NCBI GenBank assembly: GCA_963753485.1
Contig: CAVWCL010000001.1
Span: 496,001 to 560,000, forward strand
From: CAWDLX01 sp963753485
Lineage (GTDB): Bacteria > Actinomycetota > Actinomycetes > Mycobacteriales > Micromonosporaceae
DNA length: 64,000 nt
Direction: 5' to 3'
The translations under genes were made by a program, and so were the position numbers. Shown in pieces: positions 32,841 through 41,277 of this stretch; the stretch's first letter is position 1, and each line of letters begins with the position of its first letter. A model generated the notes under the pieces. The model did not search any database and was not told where the DNA came from. It saw nothing but the letters and a program-made list of their open reading frames with translations.

Positions 32841-35800
32841 TCACCTGAAATCTCGTGAACGTGACATCACGGGCATCACGAGCGCGGCAAGGTGGTCGGC
32901 GAGCAGGTTGACGACTCCGTCGACCCGCTCCAGCCGCCCCCGGATGAGCATGGCCGACGCGGTTCGAGCCACCCGGCGGTGGCGGTGCCAGAGCCCCGGC
33001 GAACAGATCACGTTGAGCATCCCCGTCTCGTCCTCCAGGTTGAGGAAGGTGATTCCGCCCGCGGTCGCCGGTCGCTGGCGATGGGTGACGATGCCGCCGA
33101 CCAGCACCCGCTCGTCGCTCGCCACCGTCGGCAGGGATCCCACCGGCACCGCGCCGACCGCGGTGAGGTGGTCGCGGACGAACTGCACCGGATGCGTGTC
33201 CGGCGACAAGCCGGTGGACCAGACGTCGGCCACAATCTCCTCCACCTCATCCATCCCGGGCAGTCGGGGCGCACGTACTCCCATGGCCGTACCGGGCAGG
33301 CGGTCGGCGCGTTCCTGGGCGGCCGCGCCGGCGGCCCACAGCGCCTCCCGCCGGCTCAGCGGCTCCGGCAGCCCAGCGAAGGCATCCGCGGTGGCCAGCG
33401 CCTCCAGGTTGGCGGCGGTGAGCGGCCGACCGGTCCCGGCGATCCGGCGGGCCAGGTCCCGCATGTCCCGGTACCGGCCGTGGGTGTCGCGTTCGGTCTG
33501 GATGCGCTCGGCCAGTTCGGTGCCGATGGTGCGCACCTCGGCCAGCCCCAACCGGACCACCGGGCCGCCGTACCCCCACTGTGCCGGCGGTTGACCTGTC
33601 CCGCTGCGCGGTCCACCGGCGACGGTGGTCGGCTCCAGGATGGCGGCGGCACCGCTGGCGTTGATGTCCGGCCGGCGGACCTCGACACCGTGCCGGCGAG
33701 CGTCCTCGACGAGGGTCTGGGTGGAGTAGAAGCCCATCGGTTGGGCATTGATCAGCGCCGCGCAGAACGCCGCCGGGTGGTAGCGCTTGAACCAGGCACT
33801 GGCGAAGACGAGGTAGGCGAAACTCATCGCGTGGCTCTCCGGGAAGCCGTAGTTCGCGAACGCGGAGAGCTTGACGAACAGGTCGTCGGCGAGCTCACCG
33901 GTGATCCCGTTGGCTGCCATCCCCTCGTACAGTCGCTGGCGGAGCCGTCCCATCCGCTCCGCGGAGCGTTTGGAGCCCATGGCCCGGCGCAGTTCGTCCG
34001 CGCCCGCCGCGTCGAAGCCGGCAATGTCGATCGCCATCTGCATGAGCTGCTCCTGGAAGAGCGGCACCCCGAGGGTACGGGCCAGTGCCTTCGCCAGCTT
34101 GGGATGCGGCGGTACCGGCTTCTCCTTGCCCTGTTTGCGGCGGATGAACGGGTGCACCGAGCCGCCCTGGATCGGCCCGGGCCGGATGAGTGCGACCTCG
34201 ATGACCAGGTCGTAGAACTCCCGCGGCCGCAGCCGGGGCAGGGTGGCCATCTGGGCGCGGCTCTCCACCTGGAACACCCCGACCGCATCGGAGCGGCACA
34301 GCATCTCGAACACCTCGGCGTCGTCGAGCGGCATCTTGCCAATGTCGATCGCGGGGTCGACGAAGTCCACCGCGTAGTGCAGGGCGGAGAGCATGCCCAG
34401 GCCCAGCAGGTCGAACTTGACCAGAGCGATCGAGGCGCAGTCGTCCTTGTCCCACTGCAGCACGGTCCGGTTCTCCATCCGGGCCCACTCGACCGGGCAC
34501 ACCTCGATCACCGGCCGGTCACAGATCACCATGCCGCCGGAGTGGATGCCCAGGTGGCGCGGGAAGGTGAGCAGCTCGTTCGCGTACCCGACGACATCGA
34601 CCGGGATGTCGTCGACCTGGGCCGAGGCGACCGATCCCCAGCGGTCGATCTGTTTGCTCCACGCGTCCTGCTGGCCCGGCGAGTAGCCGAACGCCTTGGC
34701 GATGTCCCGGACGGCGGACTTCGGTCGGTAGGAGATGACGTTGGCCACCTGTGCGGTGTGGTGACGGCCGTACTTCTGGTACACGTGCTGGATCACTTCT
34801 TCCCGGCGGCCGGACTCGATGTCCACGTCGATGTCGGGCGGACCATCCCGCTCCGGGGCCAGGAACCGCTCGAACAGCATGCCCCACTTCACCGCGTCGA
34901 CATTGGTGATCCACAGGGCGTAGCAGACCGCCGAGTTGGCCGCCGATCCCCGGCCCTGGCAGAAGATCCTCCGCTCCCGGCAGAAGGCGACGATGTCGTA
35001 GACGACCAGGAAGTAGCCGGGGAAGTTGAGCTGTTCGATGATCGCGAGCTCCCGGTCGATCTGCTCGTACTGCGCGGGGAAGTCGACCCGGGTGCCGTAG
35101 CGCTGCGCCGCCCCGGTGTAGGTCAGGTGGCGTAGCCAGGACATCTCGGTATGGCCGGCCGGCACCGGATAGTCCGGCAGTCGCGGGGCGATGAGGTGCA
35201 GGTCGAACGCGAGCTCGGCGGCGAGGCTCGCGGCGGTGGCGACCGCACCCGGGTACGCGGCGAACCGTAGCGCCATCTCGTCGCCGCTTCGCAGGTGCGC
35301 GGTGGCCGCGGCCGGCAGCCAACCGTCGAGCTCGTCGAGGGACCGGCGGGCCCGCACCGCCGCGAGCGCGGTTGCCAGCCGCCGTCGCGACGGGGTGGCG
35401 TAGTGCACGTTGTTGGTGGCTACGACCGGCAACCCGGCCTGGCGCGCCAGCGCGGCGAGGTCGTCGTTGCGCTCGCCGTCGGACGGGTCGGCGTGGTCGG
35501 TCAATTCCACGGCGACGTGGTCGGCGCCGAACAGCGCGGTGAGCCGGTGAAGCTCCCGCGCCGCGGCGCCCACCCCGTCGGCGAGCAGAGCTCGGAGCAC
35601 CAGGCCCTTGCGGCATCCCGTGAGGACGAAGACGTGCCCGCGCAGCTGCGCCGCCAGCTGTTCCAGGTGATAGATCGGGCGCCCCTTCTCCTGCCCGGCC
35701 AACTGGGCCTCGGCGATGACCCGGCTCAGGCGCGCATACCCCGGCGACCCCCGCGCCAGCACGAGCAGGTGCGCCCCCACGGGGTCGGGCTCGCCGTTCT

Positions 35801-36212
35801 GGGCGGCGGGCAGGTCGAGGGAGAGCTCGGCGCCGAAGACGGTGGGCAGCTTCAGCTCCAGTCCCGCCTCGGCGAAGCGCACCACCCCGTAGAAGCCGTC
35901 GTGGTCGGTGAGGGCGAGCCCGGTCAGCCCGAGCCGGGCCGCCTCCTGGACCAGTTCCTCGGGATGGCTGGCACCGTCCAGGAAGCTGAAGTTGGAGTGG
36001 CAGTGCAGCTCTGCGTAGTCCACAGTAGACGTCTGCCGGATGAACTCCGGCGCCTGGTACCGCTGTCGTTTGCGGGTCCAGGCCGGGGTGTCCCCGCCAT
36101 CGCCATGGTCGATGGTGATCGGATCGTGGACGATCTCCCGGGGTTCGAGCGGATGGCCGGAGAGCGCCCGCTCCAGGCGCGACCAGGGCACCGGTGGGTT
36201 GTCGAATCCCAT
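32841..36212 (-). CDS. dnaE2: DnaE2, error-prone DNA polymerase III alpha subunit
   Basis: The 1123-aa C-family polymerase is the catalytic core of the damage-inducible mutasome. It has an N-terminal PHP domain (ELHCHSNFSFLDGASHPEEL) and the polymerase palm with catalytic aspartates in PPDIDVDIESGRREEVIQ. The fingers include GRGSAANSAVCYALWITNVD; FGYSPGQQDAW and helix-hairpin-helix regions follow, with a C-terminal OB-fold (VLVGGIVTHRQRPATAGG). Length and lack of a tau-binding tail fit DnaE2 rather than DnaE1. It is the last gene of the SAV_6107-imuA'-imuB-dnaE2 series on the minus strand. Confidence 0.94.
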   Translation of the reverse strand: MGFDNPPVPWSRLERALSGHPLEPREIVHDPITIDHGDGGDTPAWTRKRQRYQAPEFIRQTSTVDYAELHCHSNFSFLDGASHPEELVQEAARLGLTGLALTDHDGFYGVVRFAEAGLELKLPTVFGAELSLDLPAAQNGEPDPVGAHLLVLARGSPGYARLSRVIAEAQLAGQEKGRPIYHLEQLAAQLRGHVFVLTGCRKGLVLRALLADGVGAAARELHRLTALFGADHVAVELTDHADPSDGERNDDLAALARQAGLPVVATNNVHYATPSRRRLATALAAVRARRSLDELDGWLPAAATAHLRSGDEMALRFAAYPGAVATAASLAAELAFDLHLIAPRLPDYPVPAGHTEMSWLRHLTYTGAAQRYGTRVDFPAQYEQIDRELAIIEQLNFPGYFLVVYDIVAFCRERRIFCQGRGSAANSAVCYALWITNVDAVKWGMLFERFLAPERDGPPDIDVDIESGRREEVIQHVYQKYGRHHTAQVANVISYRPKSAVRDIAKAFGYSPGQQDAWSKQIDRWGSVASAQVDDIPVDVVGYANELLTFPRHLGIHSGGMVICDRPVIEVCPVEWARMENRTVLQWDKDDCASIALVKFDLLGLGMLSALHYAVDFVDPAIDIGKMPLDDAEVFEMLCRSDAVGVFQVESRAQMATLPRLRPREFYDLVIEVALIRPGPIQGGSVHPFIRRKQGKEKPVPPHPKLAKALARTLGVPLFQEQLMQMAIDIAGFDAAGADELRRAMGSKRSAERMGRLRQRLYEGMAANGITGELADDLFVKLSAFANYGFPESHAMSFAYLVFASAWFKRYHPAAFCAALINAQPMGFYSTQTLVEDARRHGVEVRRPDINASGAAAILEPTTVAGGPRSGTGQPPAQWGYGGPVVRLGLAEVRTIGTELAERIQTERDTHGRYRDMRDLARRIAGTGRPLTAANLEALATADAFAGLPEPLSRREALWAAGAAAQERADRLPGTAMGVRAPRLPGMDEVEEIVADVWSTGLSPDTHPVQFVRDHLTAVGAVPVGSLPTVASDERVLVGGIVTHRQRPATAGGITFLNLEDETGMLNVICSPGLWHRHRRVARTASAMLIRGRLERVDGVVNLLADHLAALVMPVMSRSRDFR

Positions 36213-36306
36213 CGCTCAGCCCACCATCCGGGAGCGGCGCCGCCCGCGATGCCGCCCGCCGGGGCAGCCCCGGCGCCACCGGCCGGGCCGCCCACGGTGC
36301 CGCCGG

Positions 36307-37851
36307 TCAGTCATAGCCCGCCTCCACGTGCCAGGCGCCGGCATGCAGCGCCACCAGCAGCGCCCGCCCGTCGGCGAGGCCGAGCTGGAAGCGCACCAGC
36401 CGCACCGCCTCGGCCGGCACCCACCAGCGCTCCTGGGCCGGCCAGGGCCCGGCCCACCCGGTCACCTCGACGGCGGGCTGCCGTCCTATCCGGACGGTCG
36501 CCGGCTCGCCGTTCATGGCCAGCCGGGCATCGACGCTCAGGGGCCGGCCCTCGGCGGTGATGACCTCCAGCGGCACCGGCTCGGTCAGCACCGTCGCCGG
36601 TGCCGGTGCCGGCAGCCGGCCCGGCCAGGGTGGCTCCACCTCCTGGGCCGGGGTGCGTTCATCGCCCCAGGGCACCAGCCGGATCCGCTCGGCGTACCCC
36701 CGACCGCCACCGAGCACCGCGGTGAAGACCGAGTCGGGGCCGAGCAGACCCTGGACCCGCACCAGTGCCCGGTGGGCCCGCTCGTCGGCCACCCCCAGCT
36801 CGCCCCAGAGCCCGGCCTGCATGCCCGCGTGCCGGACCACGCCGTCGGGGACGAGGCGCAGCCGGTCGATCCCGGCGGTGGGCCGGGCGAGCATCGAGCG
36901 GCTCAGCCGGGCCCCGGTGAGCCATCCGTCCAGTTGCCAGCGGACCCGGTCGGCCACCGCGGTCACGGCGAGGAGGCCGTCGTGACGCCACACCCGGTGC
37001 AGCTCCTCGCCGGCCGCGGTCCGGGCCTCGATGACGAGCCGGGTGGCGGCGAGCCCGTACCCGCTCAACTGTTCCGAGAGCCGCTCCGCGAGCGCCCGGG
37101 CGGCGAAGGCCGCCATGTCGACCCGGTCCAGCGGTGGGTCGTACTCGCCCGTCACCGCCAGGTCGGGCGGTGGCTGGCGGACCGCGAGCGGCTGATCGTC
37201 GCGGCCGGCGGCGAGCTGGTGCGCGTACGCGGCGTCGAAGCCGAAGCGGGCCAGCACGTCGCCCGCCGGCAGGGCGGTGAAGTCGGCCAGCGTGCGGATG
37301 CCCAGGCGGCGCAGCAGGCTGGTCAGCTCGGGGCGATCCAGGGTGGCGATGTCCATACCGGCCAGGAACGCGGGGGTCCCACCCGCCGGCACGATCACCC
37401 CGGCCCGGGCGGCGAGGAGGGCGGCGAAGACGCCGTCGGCGACCCCGGCCTGCATCTCCACGCCGCAGGTGAGCGCCGCGTGCTCCACCAGCTTCTCCGC
37501 CGCCGCCGCCTCGCCGCCGTAGTAACCGGCCGGGCCCCGGGCCGCGAGCGCGACGGCACCCGGGCGCACCACCTCCACTCCCGGCGCGAGCTCCTCCACC
37601 GCGGCCAGGACCGGCTCGAACGCCCGGGCGTCGCGTCCCGGGTCGTGATCGACCACCACCAGGTGCGGGCAGCGCCCCTGCGCCTCACGCTTGCGCAGCC
37701 CCCGGCGCACCCCTTCGGCCCGGGCCGCGGGAGAGCAGACCACCACCCGGTTCGCGCGCAGCACGGCGACCGGTTGATGCGGATCCACGCCGTCGACCAG
37801 CGCGGTAGCGACGACCGGCCAGTCCGGGCACCACAGCATCAAGGTCCGCAT
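36307..37851 (-). CDS. imuB: ImuB-like Y-family polymerase homologue
   Basis: The 514-aa Y-family-related protein is established in mycobacteria as a clamp-binding scaffold that lacks polymerase activity. It opens MRTLMLWCPDWPVVATALVD, where Y-family polymerases have the catalytic DxD. Here the first position is Cys-Pro-Asp and no SxDE motif is visible, consistent with a non-catalytic ImuB. LLRRLGIRTLADFTALPAGD is the helix-hairpin-helix. The C-terminal part is extended and Trp-rich (WAGPWPAQERWW). The ATG lies 1 bp after the imuA' stop. Confidence 0.88.
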   Translation of the reverse strand: MRTLMLWCPDWPVVATALVDGVDPHQPVAVLRANRVVVCSPAARAEGVRRGLRKREAQGRCPHLVVVDHDPGRDARAFEPVLAAVEELAPGVEVVRPGAVALAARGPAGYYGGEAAAAEKLVEHAALTCGVEMQAGVADGVFAALLAARAGVIVPAGGTPAFLAGMDIATLDRPELTSLLRRLGIRTLADFTALPAGDVLARFGFDAAYAHQLAAGRDDQPLAVRQPPPDLAVTGEYDPPLDRVDMAAFAARALAERLSEQLSGYGLAATRLVIEARTAAGEELHRVWRHDGLLAVTAVADRVRWQLDGWLTGARLSRSMLARPTAGIDRLRLVPDGVVRHAGMQAGLWGELGVADERAHRALVRVQGLLGPDSVFTAVLGGGRGYAERIRLVPWGDERTPAQEVEPPWPGRLPAPAPATVLTEPVPLEVITAEGRPLSVDARLAMNGEPATVRIGRQPAVEVTGWAGPWPAQERWWVPAEAVRLVRFQLGLADGRALLVALHAGAWHVEAGYD

Positions 37852-37852
37852 G

Positions 37853-38599
37853 TCACCCCGCCTCGCGCTCGGGTGGAGGGACCACGACCCGGGCCGGGGC
37901 GAGGAGCCGCAGCGGGACCGGCATCGGCTCGCCGGCGCCGGAGAGCCACAGGCGCGCCCGGCGGGGACGGGCCGCCGCCCCCCGACCGTGGGCGCGCACC
38001 TCCGCCTCGTACCGGTGCAGCCGTCCCCGCCCGCGGCCCAGCCCGTGCCATGCGGCATCGACGACCTCGAGGGTGAGGTCGGCCCCGGGCCAGGGCCCGA
38101 CCGAAACGAGCACCCCGCCCCGCTGGCGGGCCCGGGCGGTGAGCCGACTGGCCAGCTGAGCCGGGATCGACCCGGCGATGCTCGTGACCACGATGTCGAC
38201 CCCATCGAGCAGGGCGGCCACGACACCGGTCCAGTCCGGCCCCGGGTGCGGGATCAGCGCGAGCCGGTCGACCACCACCCCGGCCTCGGCCGCCGCCGCC
38301 AATCCCAGTCGGGGCAGGCCCACCACGGCACACCAGGATCCGGCCGCCGACGCCTCGACGAGCAACGCGATGAGCAGTGACATCGGGCCACGGGCCAGCT
38401 CATCACCGGAAGGGGTGGCCAGCCCGACGGTGCCGCCCCGGCGCAGACCCCCGCTGGGGAAGAGCGGGCGCAGCGCGGCCGCCACCGGCAGGACCTGGTC
38501 GACCCCCGCGCCGCCCGGTTCCGTTGCCGGCCGGACGAGTCCGGCCGCCCGCAGCTCCACCAGCGGAGGAGCGGCCCGTACCGCCGAAAGACCGGACAC
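37853..38599 (-). CDS. ImuA'-like RecA-related accessory protein
   Basis: The 248-aa protein occupies the position of mycobacterial ImuA' and SulA-like proteins, which join ImuB and DnaE2 in translesion synthesis. It shows a RecA-like core (GGTVGLATPSGDELARGPMS, then WCAVVGLPRLGLAAAAEAGV and VDRLALIPHPG). A canonical Walker A lysine is not visible. The GTG at 38599 follows GGGAGGTGGC. Its stop is 1 bp from imuB, so the two are coupled. Function is inferred from context and fold. Confidence 0.8.
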   Translation of the reverse strand: MSGLSAVRAAPPLVELRAAGLVRPATEPGGAGVDQVLPVAAALRPLFPSGGLRRGGTVGLATPSGDELARGPMSLLIALLVEASAAGSWCAVVGLPRLGLAAAAEAGVVVDRLALIPHPGPDWTGVVAALLDGVDIVVTSIAGSIPAQLASRLTARARQRGGVLVSVGPWPGADLTLEVVDAAWHGLGRGRGRLHRYEAEVRAHGRGAAARPRRARLWLSGAGEPMPVPLRLLAPARVVVPPPEREAG

Positions 38600-38656
38600 G
38601 CCACCTCCCTCGGAGATCTCGCCCGCCCGCCCGCGGGATGCCGCCTGGGGATGCCG

Positions 38657-38691
38657 CCTGCGGGGTGTCGCCGGCCGCGATACCCCGCAGG
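38657..38691. terminator. Hairpin directly after the SAV_6107 gene
   Basis: CCTGCGGGGTGTCGC and GCGATACCCCGCAGG pair over 15 positions with one mismatch and a 5-nt loop. The structure begins 1 bp past the SAV_6107 stop codon, before imuA'. It may attenuate transcription within the cassette or protect the upstream mRNA. Confidence 0.5.
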
Positions 38692-38692
38692 A

Positions 38693-39262
38693 TCAGGAGG
38701 CGAGCTCCTCGAAGGTCGGTTGGTAGGCCAGGTCGAGCAGGCCCGCCACCATCGTCACGAACTGCTCCGCGGCCCGAACGAGGTCATCTGCCTCCCGGGC
38801 GGTGACCGCGCGCGGGATGCCGGCCTCCGCCGCCGCCCGCTTGGTGGCTCCGGTGGCGAAGAACGCCGCCCATTCGGCCAACTCCGGGGCGACCACGGCG
38901 AGCAGCGCCCAGACGCTGGTCAACCGGTTGCGACGGCCGGGCTCCGGCCGAGCCCGGGCGGCGAGAACCGCCGCGGCGGCCCGCAACGCGGCGAGGTGGG
39001 CGATCGCGTAGCGCAGCCCGTCGGCCGGGGTCTGCTCCGCCTCGGCCAGCCCCTGATGAGCCATCGCGAGCAGTTCGGCCGGGCTGCGGTGAGGCAACAC
39101 ATGCGGGGGCACCGAGACGGTCCGGGACCGGCTCGCATCAGGCACCGAGACGGTCCGGGACCGGCTCGCATCAGGCACCGAGACGGTCCGGGACCGGCTC
39201 GCACCGAGATTCGCGGCGTGCGCGAGGCTCGGCACGCCCGTCAAGCCGGTCGACATCGTCAT
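38693..39262 (-). CDS. SAV_6107 family HEPN-domain protein
   Basis: The 189-aa protein belongs to the SAV_6107 family, commonly found next to the actinobacterial mutasome genes. The C-terminal two thirds are helical (LLAMAHQGLAEAEQTPADGL, then RNRLTSVWALLAVVAPELAE, EWAAFFATGATKRAAAEAG and a final READDLVRAAEQFVTMVA). The N-terminal 50 residues include three tandem 11-residue repeats (DASRSRTVSVP type). The ATG at 39262 follows GAGGAG. A promoter with duplicated GTTCGAAT lies just upstream. Biochemical role is unknown. Confidence 0.85.
   Translation of the reverse strand: MTMSTGLTGVPSLAHAANLGASRSRTVSVPDASRSRTVSVPDASRSRTVSVPPHVLPHRSPAELLAMAHQGLAEAEQTPADGLRYAIAHLAALRAAAAVLAARARPEPGRRNRLTSVWALLAVVAPELAEWAAFFATGATKRAAAEAGIPRAVTAREADDLVRAAEQFVTMVAGLLDLAYQPTFEELAS
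39108..39206 (-). repeat. Three 33-bp tandem repeats in the SAV_6107 gene
   Basis: Nearly identical units begin GGCACCGAGACGGTCCGGGA on the plus strand at 39108, 39141 and 39174. They encode three copies of an 11-residue peptide rich in Ser and Arg. Unit length is divisible by three, so the frame is maintained. Confidence 0.88.
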
Positions 39263-39276
39263 GATCACTCCTCGCA

Positions 39277-39321
39277 TCATTCGAACACATGAACTATATT
39301 CGAACATGGGTACAGAGTAAA
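39277..39321 (-). promoter_or_regulatory. Promoter of SAV_6107 gene with duplicated GTTCGAAT motif
   Basis: On the minus strand TTTACT (39316-39321) and TATAGT (39293-39298) are spaced 17 bp. GTTCGAAT occurs twice, once within the spacer abutting the -10 and once just downstream (about 39299-39306 and 39279-39287). The half-site resembles the GTTCGA arm of actinobacterial LexA boxes, but a full 16-bp palindrome is not present. SOS control of the cassette is therefore plausible, not shown. Confidence 0.5.
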
Positions 39322-39389
39322 CCCGACCTCCGACACTTCCGCCGAGCCCCGACCGCGCACCGACGCGCCGGCCGCGCAAGATGAGAGGT

Positions 39390-39854
39390 ATGCATCCCAA
39401 CGTCCAGGCTGTGCACGACGCGCTCACGGCAGCCGGTGCCATCGGCCGGGTCCGGATCCTGCCCGACGCCGTCACCACCGCCACGGCCGCCGCGGCCGCG
39501 CTGGGTGTCGACGTCGGGCAGATCGTCAACTCTCTGGTCTTCGACGCCGACGGCGCCGCGCTTCTCGTGCTCACCTCCGGGGCCCACCGCGTCGACACCG
39601 CGAAGGTGGCCGCCCTGGTCGGCGCGGCGCAGGTACGCCGGGCCAGCCCGGACTTCGTCCGCGAACATACCGGCCAGCCGATCGGCGGGGTCGCACCGCT
39701 GGGACATCCCCAGCCGGTCCGCACGCTCATCGACCTGAGCCTCGCCACCTATGACGAGATCTGGGCCGCCGGTGGCATCCCGCATGCGGTCTTTCCGACC
39801 ACCTTCGACGAGTTGGTCCGAGCCACCGCGGGCACCCCGGCCGAGGTGGCGTGA
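39390..39854 (+). CDS. YbaK/EbsC-family aminoacyl-tRNA deacylase
   Basis: Trans-editing domain protein that hydrolyses mischarged aminoacyl-tRNA (for example Cys-tRNA-Pro or Ala-tRNA-Pro). The 154-aa product carries MHPNVQAVHDALTAAG, QIVNSLVFDADGAALLVLTS with the family lysine-bearing segment HRVDTAKVAALVGAAQVRRA, and GQPIGGVAPLGHP with the conserved GxxP loop. The start at 39390 is preferred; an ATG three codons upstream (39381) is possible and neither has a well-spaced ribosome binding site. Its stop overlaps the next gene (GTGA). Confidence 0.9.
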   Translation: MHPNVQAVHDALTAAGAIGRVRILPDAVTTATAAAAALGVDVGQIVNSLVFDADGAALLVLTSGAHRVDTAKVAALVGAAQVRRASPDFVREHTGQPIGGVAPLGHPQPVRTLIDLSLATYDEIWAAGGIPHAVFPTTFDELVRATAGTPAEVA

Positions 39855-40702
39855 CGCCACCACCAGTGCCGCCACCACCAGTGCCGCCACCACCAGTGCC
39901 GCCACCACCAGTGCCGCCACCACCAGTGCCGCCACCACCAGTGCCGTCACCACCAGTGCCGTCACCACCGGCGCCGCCACAAAGGGTGACGCTGCACGTC
40001 TGGCGCGTACCCGCGACGCGGGTGCCGAGCGCGCTGTGGCGCCTCGCCCACGACCGCCGGCAGCTGCGCCGCCAACCCGGCGCCCGCTTCGCCAAACTGC
40101 TCGGCACCGGTCGCGGCCGCGCTTTCGGCCCCGGTCGGGCCGACCTGACCCGATGGGCCGCCCTGGTGGCCTGGGACGACCCGGACTCCGCGTCGGCCTT
40201 TGAATCGTCCACTGTGGCCCGATCCTGGCGGGCCCTGGCCACCGCGCACTGCCGCCTCGATCTGCGCCCGCTGCGCGCTCGCGGGCGCTGGGCCGGACAG
40301 CTGCCTTTCCAGGTGGACCAACGCGATCACGACGGCATCGTGCTCGCGCTCACCCGGGCCCGATTGCGCCCGACCCGGGCCGTGAGCTTCTGGCGGGCCG
40401 TACCGCCGGTCGCGGTGGCCGCCGGTCAGGCCACCGGACTGCTCGCCGCGTTCGGTATCGGTGAGGCGCCCGTGGGTTGGCAGGGCACGGTGAGCGTGTG
40501 GTGCCGGGTGAGCGATCTCGTAGAGTTCGCATACCGCCACCCGGCGCACCAGGAGGTCCTCGCGGCCACCCCGGATCGGCGGTGGTATGCCGAGGACCTG
40601 TTCGCGCGCTTCGCGGTGGTGGGGCTCAGCGGAGACCGCGACGTGCTCGGCTGGACCTCGCGCAACCATGGCGAAGAGGAGGACGGGTCGATGCGGCCAT
40701 GA
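39851..40702 (+). CDS. CrtA-like (spheroidene monooxygenase family) protein with Pro-rich N-terminus
   Basis: The 283-aa protein resembles spheroidene monooxygenase-type proteins: VTLHVWRVPATRVPSALWRL, FAKLLGTGRGRAFGPGRADL, TRWAALVAWDD, GIGEAPVGWQGTVSVW and EFAYRHPAHQEVL. CrtA oxygenates acyclic carotenoids at C2. The first 45 residues are PPPPV repeats encoded by a 15-bp minisatellite. A GTG at 39986 would skip them, so the true start is uncertain, although the 4-bp overlap with the deacylase gene favours 39851. It leads a run of five overlapping genes for carotenoid tailoring. Confidence 0.75.
   Translation: MTPPPVPPPPVPPPPVPPPPVPPPPVPPPPVPSPPVPSPPAPPQRVTLHVWRVPATRVPSALWRLAHDRRQLRRQPGARFAKLLGTGRGRAFGPGRADLTRWAALVAWDDPDSASAFESSTVARSWRALATAHCRLDLRPLRARGRWAGQLPFQVDQRDHDGIVLALTRARLRPTRAVSFWRAVPPVAVAAGQATGLLAAFGIGEAPVGWQGTVSVWCRVSDLVEFAYRHPAHQEVLAATPDRRWYAEDLFARFAVVGLSGDRDVLGWTSRNHGEEEDGSMRP
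39857..39976 (+). repeat. Eight 15-bp tandem repeats encoding PPPPV
   Basis: CCACCACCAGTGCCG is repeated from 39857 in steps of 15; the last two units begin TCACC and the last also diverges to CCGGCG. They lie at the 5' end of the CrtA-like gene and end 9 bp before an alternative GTG start. Confidence 0.92.
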
Positions 40703-41277
40703 GAGTCGTGGCGTGGACCCCGGAGGATCTCAGCCGCCACCTCGACGACGTCATCGCCGTCTACGGGCAGGCCATGGGATATCCGCGGGACCTGCTCGTG
40801 ACCCGACGTGGGTACATCGGCTCGCACGTGCACCGGCGCGGCTTCCGCGCAGTCGCCTCGCTGGACCCGCAGGGCCTGCTGCTCGGATTCGGCTATGGCT
40901 ACCTCTCCGAGCCCGGCCAGTGGTGGCACGACCAGGTGAAGGGCGCCATCTCCCCCGAGCAGCGCGCCGCCTGGCTGGCGGACTGCTTCGAGGTGGTCGA
41001 GTTGCATGTCCGGCCACCCTCACAGGGTCACGGCCTCGGCGCGGCGCAGTTGCGGGCACTGCTCGGCATGGCCGATGAGCGCACGGCCCTGCTCTCCACA
41101 CCGGAGGCAGACGAGACAACCTCGCGGGCGTGGCGGCTCTACCGCCGGTTCGGTTTCGTCGACGTGGTACGCCACTTCACCTTCCCGGGAGACCTCCGAC
41201 CGTTCGCGGTTCTCGGCCGCACCCTGCCGCTGGAGGCTCCGGCCGGTGCCCAGCGGCTCGGGGAGCCGGCCTCCTGA
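40699..41277 (+). CDS. GNAT-family N-acetyltransferase
   Basis: The 192-aa protein has a single acetyltransferase fold. It shows YGQAMGYPRDLLVTRRGYIG, HVHRRGFRAVASLDPQGLLL, the acetyl-CoA binding region VVELHVRPPSQGHGLGAAQL (Q/R-x-x-G-x-G/A type), and AWRLYRRFGFVDVVRHFTFP near the end. It is embedded in the carotenoid operon with ATGA overlaps on both sides. Its partner is unknown: it could acylate a glycosyl or amino group on the pigment, or act on an unrelated substrate. Confidence 0.85.
   Translation: MRVVAWTPEDLSRHLDDVIAVYGQAMGYPRDLLVTRRGYIGSHVHRRGFRAVASLDPQGLLLGFGYGYLSEPGQWWHDQVKGAISPEQRAAWLADCFEVVELHVRPPSQGHGLGAAQLRALLGMADERTALLSTPEADETTSRAWRLYRRFGFVDVVRHFTFPGDLRPFAVLGRTLPLEAPAGAQRLGEPAS

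Noticed and set aside
39857..39976. CRISPR-like or satellite array at the crtA-like gene
   Set aside because: Contiguous 15-bp units with no spacers encoding PPPPV; a minisatellite, not CRISPR.
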